The notes under the pieces were generated by a model. The model worked only from the letters and a program-made list of their open reading frames with translations. It ran no database searches and was not told the DNA's origin. Both the position numbers and the translations under genes were made by a program. A stretch of DNA of 5,295 nt from positions 1-5,295 of the forward strand of contig JABHYP010000096.1 in NCBI GenBank assembly GCA_018656855.1, read 5' to 3'. Positions 1 through 4,757 of the stretch are shown here, in pieces; the first letter of the stretch is position 1; every line of letters starts with the position of its first letter. Source of the DNA: Candidatus Latescibacterota bacterium. Lineage in GTDB: Bacteria > Latescibacterota > Latescibacteria > Latescibacterales > Latescibacteraceae.

Positions 1-81
1 AGCGGTGGCTACCATGTTAAAGGGCCGTGGGTGCATTATGATGATAATGGAGAATTGCGCAACTTTGGCAGTTCCCGCTAA
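1..81 (+). CDS. 3' end of an unidentified upstream gene (partial)
   Basis: The first frame of the window is open from base 1 to a TAA at 79-81 and gives 26 residues. The composition looks natural for a protein and includes the segment GPWVHYDDNGELRNFG. That segment resembles the G-x-W-x-x-Y-x-x-NGELR spacing of MORN-like / YwqK-type repeats, but one partial repeat is too little to assign a family. The +1-shifted frame is also open here (to the TAG at 137-139), but its residues (runs of Met, Cys and Ile) look much less protein-like over 1-81. After the TAA the same frame reads nine more codons to a TGA at 109-111, and then stays open to about 253, so this gene end may itself be eroded. The beginning of the gene lies outside the window. 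Confidence 0.4.
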   Translation, partial: SGGYHVKGPWVHYDDNGELRNFGSSR

Positions 82-96
82 CTGCACTTTGAGGGT

Positions 97-139
97 GAAT
101 GGTATAAGTGAACCGAGGAAGATGGAGTTGGTGAAATAG
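97..139 (+). repeat. Copy 1 of a degenerate 43-bp direct repeat (coding-like)
   Basis: This 43-base stretch aligns without gaps to 1537-1579, with 33 of 43 bases identical by eye. The best core is GATGGRGTTGGTGAARTA at 121-138. Read in the frame ending at the TAG (137-139), it encodes NGISEPRKMELVK-stop; the other copy encodes NGFTDTSKMGLVK-stop. Six of the ten differences fall in third codon positions of that frame, as expected if both copies descend from the coding C-terminus of one protein family. The family is not recognised. A transposase or other repeated gene end is possible. Copies 1 and 2 flank the bicupin gene, 1440 bases apart. Confidence 0.5.
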
Positions 140-257
140 AAAGAATTGGACATGGAGAACAACGGTTGTCTGTCTCTATAAATTGTCCAAACAATAGGAG
201 CATGAAAATTTCTAAGAGATATAATTTTGATATCCAGCAATCATTAATATTCTGAAT

Positions 258-296
258 TTGCTTGGAGTTTAATACAAATTCATACTGGAGTATAAT
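258..296 (+). promoter_or_regulatory. Weak sigma-70-like promoter candidate for the bicupin gene
   Basis: A perfect TATAAT lies at 291-296, but the only hexamer near the right distance upstream is the poor TTTAAT at 268-273 (17-base spacer). An alternative pair is TTGCTT at 258-263 with CATACT at 281-286, also 17 bases apart. Either would give an untranslated leader of roughly 130-145 bases before the bicupin ATG, containing the palindrome and the short leader frame. In AT-rich DNA such matches arise easily by chance. Confidence 0.2.
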
Positions 297-322
297 GTAA
301 TGAAAGAAGCTTTTGGAGTATA

Positions 323-337
323 TATGATTAAATCATA
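323..337. promoter_or_regulatory. 15-bp perfect palindrome, possible operator
   Basis: TATGATT-A-AATCATA is a perfect inverted repeat around a central A. It sits about 95 bases upstream of the bicupin start and just downstream of the best -10-like hexamer, where a dimeric repressor could act. It also overlaps the 15-codon frame at 300-347. No cognate regulator is encoded in the window. An AT-only palindrome of this size in AT-rich DNA may be chance. Confidence 0.25.
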
Positions 338-360
338 CTTAAAATAAGAAAGTGGAGAAC

Positions 361-423
361 ATGACAATCATTTATTCAGATAGCACAATTAACCAGGACA
401 GAGACTTAAACACAATAGCTTGA
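361..423 (+). CDS. Possible 20-residue leader peptide ahead of the bicupin gene
   Basis: An ATG with a GGAG seven or so bases upstream opens a 20-codon frame (MTIIYSDSTINQDRDLNTIA). Its TGA at 421-423 overlaps the AGGAGG (423-428) that serves the bicupin ATG at 433. Ribosomes ending here would terminate on the Shine-Dalgarno of the next gene, a common arrangement for translational coupling. The peptide has no signal sequence and no run of one amino acid that would point to attenuation. It could equally be the remnant of a gene start or a chance frame. Confidence 0.3.
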   Translation: MTIIYSDSTINQDRDLNTIA

Positions 424-432
424 GGAGGAGCT

Positions 433-1317
433 ATGTATAAAAACATCTTAATGTGGTTCTTAATTCTTATAATAATTTTTCTTTTATTTTCTTCATCTTT
501 TGTGTTTGCGCAGGAGCAAGTGTTTCTGCAGCGACATGTTCCGATAATTGATCCGGTGGCTGATGATCTGACGGCGAATACAAAATCTGCATCGTACAAG
601 CCAGTTTTCGGTATTGGTGACAAGGATTCAGATATTCTCAAAGGCATCGCGCGTTTCGGTGAACTCACCGTCGAGCCGGGTGGGACCAGTGCAATTGTAA
701 ACTATCCCGCTGAAGAACAGATGTACTTAATTCTCGAAGGGGATGGAATGTTACTGTACGATAATAAAAATATTCCAGTAAAAAAGAATGATTACATGTA
801 CCTCCCCGTCGGAGTCAAACACGGAATATCGAATTCGTCCAAACATCCCGTTCGATTACTTGTAATGGGATATAAGATTCCTGCTGGGATAGAAATCCCA
901 CCGACACCAAAGCTTATGATGGCAAATATCGATGACGTACAACTCGAACGAGTGGGTAGCCACCCCCCGACAACACTTTACAAACTGCTTATGGGCACTA
1001 CTAGTAGCAAACGAGACAAGCTCGCGGTAACCAAAGTGATGACGAGCATGTTTATCATGGATTTTGCTCCGAGAGGAACCAATAAACCTCACCAACATAA
1101 TAAAGCAGAGGAAATCTACTATGTTCTGCGAGGTAAGGGTGCCATGGTGGCGGGGCTCGATTCAAACGGCAATGACCTCCGTCATCCATGTGTAGCAGGT
1201 GACGCCTATTACTACTCGGCAGGTACGAGAGCAGGCTTCTTTAGCTTCTCCAAAGGAAATGACGAACATGACATTATTTTTGCCGTTAGGTCAACAGATC
1301 TTTCAGTGCCATTCTGA
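433..1317 (+). CDS. Secreted two-domain cupin (bicupin) protein
   Basis: This encodes 294 residues from an ATG with AGGAGG four bases upstream. Residues 5-26 form a long hydrophobic signal peptide with a good cleavage site (VFA|QE after residue 26), so the mature protein should be exported. Two cupin beta-barrels follow. Domain 1 spans about 70-145; its motif 2 is intact (PVGVKHGISN, His130), but the HxH positions of motif 1 are Val89 and Tyr91 and the Glu position is Gln96. Domain 2 spans about 200-287; it keeps motif 1 (PHQHNKAEEIYYVLRGKG: His220, His222, Glu227), but the motif 2 His is Ala267 (SAGTRAGFF). Known bicupins bind Mn, Fe or other metals through three His and one Glu per barrel, so domain 2 could hold a three-ligand metal site and domain 1 is probably structural or ligand-binding. 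The substrate is unknown. The gene stands alone between eroded spacers. Confidence 0.94.
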   Translation: MYKNILMWFLILIIIFLLFSSSFVFAQEQVFLQRHVPIIDPVADDLTANTKSASYKPVFGIGDKDSDILKGIARFGELTVEPGGTSAIVNYPAEEQMYLILEGDGMLLYDNKNIPVKKNDYMYLPVGVKHGISNSSKHPVRLLVMGYKIPAGIEIPPTPKLMMANIDDVQLERVGSHPPTTLYKLLMGTTSSKRDKLAVTKVMTSMFIMDFAPRGTNKPHQHNKAEEIYYVLRGKGAMVAGLDSNGNDLRHPCVAGDAYYYSAGTRAGFFSFSKGNDEHDIIFAVRSTDLSVPF

Positions 1318-1344
1318 AAACCTATGCAATAATATAAATTAAGG

Positions 1345-1373
1345 TGGGAATTTTTGAAAAAAATAGATTCCCA
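1345..1373. other. Hairpin downstream of the bicupin gene
   Basis: TGGGAAT (1345-1351) pairs with ATTCCCA (1367-1373) across a 15-base loop, 27 bases after the bicupin stop. No T-tract follows, so it is a poor intrinsic terminator. The left arm overlaps AAGGTGGG (1341-1348), a possible ribosome binding site for a TTG-started 23-codon frame at 1354-1425 (MKKIDSQHVNLTEHEG...). The stem could therefore hide that site. It may also be an incidental inverted repeat. Confidence 0.25.
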
Positions 1374-1477
1374 ACATGTAAATTTAACTGAGCATGAGGG
1401 TTATTCATTAGTAAAGGTGAAGTAGTTATGTCTTGTCATGACCTTGCGCCTAGTAACTGGACAAGTTATTATGTTAG

Positions 1478-1873
1478 GATTTGGATGACAAATCCTGCAA
1501 AGGAGTTAAGAGTATTACTTCAGCAATTTTAAAAGCGAATGGTTTTACTGACACAAGTAAGATGGGGTTGGTGAAGTAAAAGTGTGGTCTTTCGCCCGAG
1601 TGGTGTGTCGTATTGAGAAAAGGCAGCTACAAGAATCACACCATAATTTTATCTGTTAGTGTACAAAATGTTCTAAAGAAATACAAAAACCTCGCACCAA
1701 TCGTAAAAGTGTTTGAGGCGGGCGAAAACAAAAACAGTATGGTACAAGAGCTGAAAAAGCTCAATAATATATTTTAGACAACCGAATCAGACAATGAATC
1801 AGAATACGACAAGATAGAAGAAATACTGTCTCTCGAGGCGATGAATGTTATCTCGGATTGGATTTTCGGTTAA
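1478..1873 (+). pseudogene. Broken reading frame(s) of unknown family
   Basis: One frame is open from after a TAG at 1475 to a TAA at 1871-1873, apart from a TAA at 1577 and a TAG at 1775. The three segments are 33, 65 and 31 codons long. The middle and last segments look like real protein: a Lys/Leu-rich, probably helical run (VLKKYKNLAPIVKVFEAGEN then NSMVQELKKLNNIF), and after the TAG an acidic helix and the end EAMNVISDWIFG. No segment has a good start codon with a ribosome binding site; the only in-frame ATGs are at 1739 and 1841. I do not recognise the family. The segments may be one gene broken by nonsense mutations, or two fragments, the first being the repeated C-terminus. Confidence that it is decayed coding DNA is moderate. 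Confidence 0.4.
1537..1579 (+). repeat. Copy 2 of the degenerate 43-bp direct repeat
   Basis: This is the partner of 97-139 in the same orientation and, because the separation is 1440 bases, the same reading frame. It encodes NGFTDTSKMGLVK followed by TAA (1577-1579). Similarity appears to reach a few codons further upstream at protein level (ILKANG here, TLRVNG in copy 1) but no further, and sequence after the stop codons is unrelated. Here the frame is preceded by a protein-like run from 1478. Confidence 0.5.
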
Positions 1874-1897
1874 ATATAATAATTGGGAACCTGAATT

Positions 1898-3253
1898 ATG
1901 AAAAAATATCAGAAATGGACACTAGGGATTCTCGGAATATTGTTAGTAGTAATAATCGTCTTTGCTGCCATGTTTTGGTCTTCCATAACTATTTTAATGG
2001 GCACGGAAGAATTGCGTGGCACAACGGATACTATCCCGGAAGTTACATCCGCTGAGGAGGAACCTCTCGTAATAGGCGATGCGGATTGGATTTCCTGGCA
2101 AGGAGTAAATGGCGACAACCGTGCTGAAGTCACTGGTATCAAAAAAGACTGGTCCGGCGGACTAAAAAAGCTCTGGGAGGTTAATTATCTTTGTCAGGAA
2201 AACTCGAGTGCTACATGGTCGGCTCCCGTGATTCGGGGCAACCGCTTGATAGTCTGCGGACGGGATTCGGAAAACGATCTTGTTTTCTGTCTCAATACGA
2301 AGGATGGTAGTTTGCTGTGGTTGGGATCATACGCCGCCGAGGCGAATGCCAGTCATGGCTCGGGTCCTCGCGCAACACCGTATATAGACAATGACCGTGT
2401 CTACACGTACGGCCGAAGCGGAGATTTGGTATGCTGGAGTTTACTCGATGGTGAAGAGCCCTGGACAACGAATGTCTCATTCGAGGGTGGTGAGGCGCCT
2501 CAGTGGGGTTTCGCTTCCTCCCCCCTTGTTCAGGGAGATATTGTTATAGTACAGGGGGGTGGTTCCGCTCGGACTGTGGCGTATGACAAGATAACAGGGA
2601 AAGTATTATGGAAGAGCGGAAACGGTATTGCCGGTTATGCTGCAATAACAAATATTGATATTGACGGCAACCCTGTGATACTATCCTTTCACGGCAAAGG
2701 ACTTGCCGCAATCGATCCGAAGAACGGTAATGAGCTTTGGAATGTACCTTGGGAAACATCGTTTGACGTTAATGCAACCACACCGATAACAAACGGGGAA
2801 AGAGTTTTTATTACATCTGGCTACAAAACCGGCGGAGTGATGTTGAAAACTAGCCTTACCGGAGCTGAGCCGCTGTGGCAGAATAAAACTATAGCTTCTC
2901 AACATTCCGATTCGTTTTTTATCGGCGGTTTTCTTTACGGCTATTCTGGAGACAGCTCTCAGAACAAAGGCTCTTTTAAATGTGTCGATCCTGAGAGTGG
3001 TGCAGAAATATGGACGTCGAACGATATAGGCTGGGGCACATGCGTTTTCGCGGATGAACATTTGCTTTGTATGGATATCAAAGGAAATCTGTTTCTAGTG
3101 AAACCGGATCCTGAAAATTTTATTAAAAAATCAGAGTTCAGGAGTGCTCTCGGAGATGTAAAGGGGCCTGTATGGACGAAACCGGTTCTGGCAAACGAGC
3201 GGTTATATCTACGTTTCAAACAGCGGTTGATATGCTATAATATAGTGCAGTAG
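1898..3253 (+). CDS. Membrane-anchored PQQ-like beta-propeller repeat protein
   Basis: This encodes 451 residues starting MKKYQKW, with a hydrophobic stretch at about 9-34 and no clear cleavage site, so it is probably a signal anchor with the rest outside the cytoplasm. A short acidic linker (about 46-60) leads into a propeller with repeated PQQ/BamB-type blade motifs ending in a conserved Trp. They are seen at about 129-141 (LNTKDGSLLW), 178-189 (LLDGEEPW), 228-238 (YDKITGKVLW), 270-281 (IDPKNGNELW), 318-327 (LTGAEPLW) and 362-372 (VDPESGAEIW). A weaker seventh repeat (397-405) and a WQG segment near 67 probably close the ring. Such proteins act as scaffolds or, rarely, bind PQQ in alcohol and sugar dehydrogenases. 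No dehydrogenase partner or cytochrome domain is present, so an enzymatic role cannot be claimed. The Shine-Dalgarno is weak (GGGA at 1885-1888). Confidence 0.92.
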   Translation: MKKYQKWTLGILGILLVVIIVFAAMFWSSITILMGTEELRGTTDTIPEVTSAEEEPLVIGDADWISWQGVNGDNRAEVTGIKKDWSGGLKKLWEVNYLCQENSSATWSAPVIRGNRLIVCGRDSENDLVFCLNTKDGSLLWLGSYAAEANASHGSGPRATPYIDNDRVYTYGRSGDLVCWSLLDGEEPWTTNVSFEGGEAPQWGFASSPLVQGDIVIVQGGGSARTVAYDKITGKVLWKSGNGIAGYAAITNIDIDGNPVILSFHGKGLAAIDPKNGNELWNVPWETSFDVNATTPITNGERVFITSGYKTGGVMLKTSLTGAEPLWQNKTIASQHSDSFFIGGFLYGYSGDSSQNKGSFKCVDPESGAEIWTSNDIGWGTCVFADEHLLCMDIKGNLFLVKPDPENFIKKSEFRSALGDVKGPVWTKPVLANERLYLRFKQRLICYNIVQ

Positions 3254-3453
3254 TATCTCGTTCGGAATTCAGTGTATACCTTATCTGTGAGTATCATAAA
3301 AAAGACTATTGTACGTCTTCAAAACCTTTTGGACACATTGAGTTAAAAGTTAAGGTGTACTTTTCACAAGTAGCAAGTGTTATTTCAGACCTTCTTTTTC
3401 TCCCGAAGTAATAAACTAAGTTCTATTTCTAACCTCATTTCTCATACTTCATC

Positions 3454-3481
3454 TTGACTTTCACAATTATTCAGATAAATT
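3454..3481 (+). promoter_or_regulatory. Sigma-70-like promoter candidate for the TIM-barrel gene
   Basis: TTGACT (3454-3459) matches the -35 consensus at five of six bases, and TAAATT (3476-3481) follows after a 16-base spacer with four of six matches to TATAAT. Transcription would begin near 3488, giving about 70 bases of leader before the ATG at 3560. It would then read through the TIM-barrel gene and probably the two following genes. Confidence 0.35.
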
Positions 3482-3542
3482 GAAAGTAGGTTGTTCAGTG
3501 TTAATAATTCACATGATTTTGATATGGGGTATGCCTTATTAA

Positions 3543-3548
3543 AAGGAG
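3543..3548 (+). promoter_or_regulatory. Ribosome binding site that fixes the TIM-barrel start
   Basis: AAGGAG lies 11 bases before the ATG at 3560. The frame stays open upstream to a TTG at 3491 and has another ATG at 3524, but neither has a comparable site, and family members begin close to the MRLAWID sequence. The start at 3560 is therefore preferred. Confidence 0.6.
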
Positions 3549-3559
3549 AGAAAAACAAT

Positions 3560-4483
3560 ATGAGACTTGCATGGATCGATGTCCCTTTTATGTCTGACCG
3601 CCTCAAGGACATGACTGTTGAAAAGGCCAAAGAAGTTTATGACATCGGTATCAGAATCGTAGGTTGTCCAAACGAATTGAATGCCAGCAATGATGATATC
3701 GAATGGGCAAAAAACTTTCTAGAGGATAACGGTCTCTTACCAGGACCTCCCGGATTAGGCGTTTCCCCGGTACGTCCCGATAAAACAGAAGAAAAAGAGT
3801 CAAAAAAGAAAATTATACAGGGTGTAATTTATTCAGGAAAACTCGGAGCTCCAAGTTTTAGGTATTCGGCAGGAAGCATGAGCCCTAAGAATGCCTGGGC
3901 TCCACATCCAGATAATGTTACACAGAAAGCGATGGATCTGCTTGTTGAGAGCACCAGGGAACTTGTATCTGCTGCTGAGGATTCAAACTGTCTTTTGATT
4001 CCTGAAACTACCCAATGGTCAATAGTAAACAGCATTGAACGTATGAAAGAATTTGTTGAACGTGTTGATTCGCCTTATGTAAAGATTGCTTTCGACCCCG
4101 TTAATCATATGACGTATGATAGGGTATATGAGTCAGGCAGATATATGAAGTGCGCAATTTCTTATCTCGGAGACTGTATCGGAACGATTCACTGCAAAGA
4201 TGTGGTGGTTGATAAAGACAAACTGCTTGTATCACATATCGATGAAGCACCGATTGGAACCGGTTTTCTCGATTATGAAGCTTTAATGGTAGCCACACGA
4301 CAGTTAGAATCCTGGAAATTGCTCGCTATAGAACATTTACCTTATGATGAAACACGAATTGAACGCATAAGAACGGCATATAATCATTTGAAAGATATTG
4401 CCGATCGTATCGGGCACAAATGGGATGACCCCCGATTGACGAGAGACCGCTTTATAAAAATGAAGGAAAAAAGAACTCAGTAG
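3560..4483 (+). CDS. Sugar phosphate isomerase/epimerase (xylose isomerase-like TIM barrel)
   Basis: This encodes 307 residues with no signal peptide, so it is cytoplasmic. The fold is the AP-endonuclease-2 / xylose-isomerase-like TIM barrel (Pfam AP_endonuc_2), whose members isomerise or epimerise free or phosphorylated sugars and keto acids with a divalent metal. The usual metal ligands are all present on consecutive late strands: Glu149 (LIPETTQW), Asp179 (IAFDPVNH), His211 (TIHCKD) and Glu258 (LAIEHLP). The region PIGTGFLDY at 231-239 is the common loop before the last helices. Residues 60-85, rich in Pro, Lys and Glu, replace part of the second and third barrel units and are less typical. 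A basic tail (about 290-307) extends past the barrel. Substrate cannot be read from sequence. The small cysteine gene starts 66 bases after it, so co-transcription is likely. Confidence 0.92.
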   Translation: MRLAWIDVPFMSDRLKDMTVEKAKEVYDIGIRIVGCPNELNASNDDIEWAKNFLEDNGLLPGPPGLGVSPVRPDKTEEKESKKKIIQGVIYSGKLGAPSFRYSAGSMSPKNAWAPHPDNVTQKAMDLLVESTRELVSAAEDSNCLLIPETTQWSIVNSIERMKEFVERVDSPYVKIAFDPVNHMTYDRVYESGRYMKCAISYLGDCIGTIHCKDVVVDKDKLLVSHIDEAPIGTGFLDYEALMVATRQLESWKLLAIEHLPYDETRIERIRTAYNHLKDIADRIGHKWDDPRLTRDRFIKMKEKRTQ

Positions 4484-4549
4484 TTGTTAATTAAGACAAA
4501 TACTATTTAATATTTTATGAATTATTCCACAACAAGTGAGAATCAGCGT

Positions 4550-4711
4550 ATGGCGAAGGTGAAAAAGAGCATCTGCAAGTGGAAAAAAGAAAAATTCAAA
4601 GAGAGATTCAGCGAGCTGAAGAAATCGATGAAAAGCCCGAAATTCATCTGCAGCAAATGTGGCCGTGCTGCCGTCGAGAAGGGCTATCTCTGCAAACCGG
4701 AAGAGCTCTAA
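4550..4711 (+). CDS. Small basic four-cysteine protein, possible zinc ribbon-like
   Basis: This encodes 53 residues from ATG 4550 (MAKVKKSICKWKKEK...); an in-frame ATG at 4517 would add 11 residues but has no ribosome binding site and a less protein-like start. The protein is very Lys-rich, with a probable amphipathic helix at about 12-28. Four cysteines are placed as Cys9, Cys34-x2-Cys37 and Cys48 (FICSKCGRAA, then YLCKPEEL), a pattern suited to binding zinc or another metal, with Cys9 as the distant ligand. I recall similar short proteins (ICKW ... CxxCGRAA ... LCKP) scattered in anaerobic and uncultured bacteria with no known function; this is memory, not a search. Nucleic-acid binding would fit the charge but is inference. 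It lies 66 bases after the isomerase gene and 46 before the secreted-protein gene, possibly in one transcript. Confidence 0.68.
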   Translation: MAKVKKSICKWKKEKFKERFSELKKSMKSPKFICSKCGRAAVEKGYLCKPEEL

Positions 4712-4718
4712 TTTTATC

Positions 4719-4735
4719 TGATATTCCCCATATCA
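4719..4735. other. Short AT hairpin between the cysteine gene and the next gene
   Basis: TGATAT (4719-4724) pairs with ATATCA (4730-4735) around a TCCCC loop. It lies 7 bases after the stop at 4711 and 7 bases before the AAGGGAG ribosome binding site (4743-4749) of the next gene. The stem is weak and lacks a T-tract, so it is unlikely to terminate transcription fully. It could modestly separate expression of the two genes or be chance. Confidence 0.22.
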
Positions 4736-4757
4736 AAATCATAAGGGAGTACACTGT

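Larger units (their letters stand above)
82..432. other. AT-rich spacer upstream of the bicupin gene
   Basis: No convincing full gene lies here. The stretch holds the repeat copy at 97-139, a frame open but without a good start from 112 to about 253, a 15-codon frame at 300-347 behind a weak GGAG, the palindrome at 323-337, a poor promoter candidate, and the 20-codon leader-like frame at 361-423. Base composition is much more AT-rich than in the neighbouring genes. The overall picture is eroded coding DNA on the left grading into a promoter and leader region on the right. Confidence 0.6.
1318..1897. other. 580-base eroded spacer between the bicupin and propeller genes
   Basis: No intact gene of normal size is visible. 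The stretch contains, in order: the hairpin; a 23-codon TTG-started frame (1354-1425); a 34-codon ATG frame at 1428-1532 (MSCHDLAPSNWTSYYVRIW...) without a Shine-Dalgarno; the second 43-bp repeat copy; and the broken frame at 1478-1873. Short protein-like runs in different frames suggest one or more genes decayed by stops and frameshifts. A TATAAT at 1875-1880 lies 17 bases before the propeller ATG, but I see no matching -35 hexamer at 16-18 bases. Confidence 0.5.
3254..3559. other. AT-rich spacer before the TIM-barrel gene
   Basis: I see no gene here. The propeller frame continues open for 30 codons after its TAG, which is probably chance. A small inverted repeat (AAGAC 3302-3306 with GTCTT 3315-3319, eight-base loop) follows the propeller gene but has no T-tract and makes a weak terminator at best. 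The right half holds the promoter candidate and ribosome binding site listed separately. Confidence 0.5.

Noticed and set aside
1775..1777. TAG as a recoded sense codon (for example pyrrolysine) in the broken frame
   Set aside because: The same frame also has a TAA at 1577, no good start exists, and two clear genes in the window end at TAG. Decay is the simpler explanation.
2681..3061. Antisense open frame of 126 codons within the propeller gene
   Set aside because: It is fully inside a convincing sense gene, resembles no known protein and lacks a start signal. Other antisense frames in the window were dropped for the same reason.
3302..3319. Intrinsic terminator after the propeller gene
   Set aside because: The stem is only five base pairs and no T-tract follows on the coding strand.
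3321..3370. Sequence with GGACAC and GTGTAC that looked like an insertion-sequence end
   Set aside because: The arms match imperfectly, no second end or transposase is present, and no target duplication could be seen.
3491..3559. Upstream extension of the TIM-barrel gene to a TTG start
   Set aside because: There is no good ribosome binding site before the TTG or the ATG at 3524, and AAGGAG stands at a usable distance from ATG 3560, where the family sequence begins.
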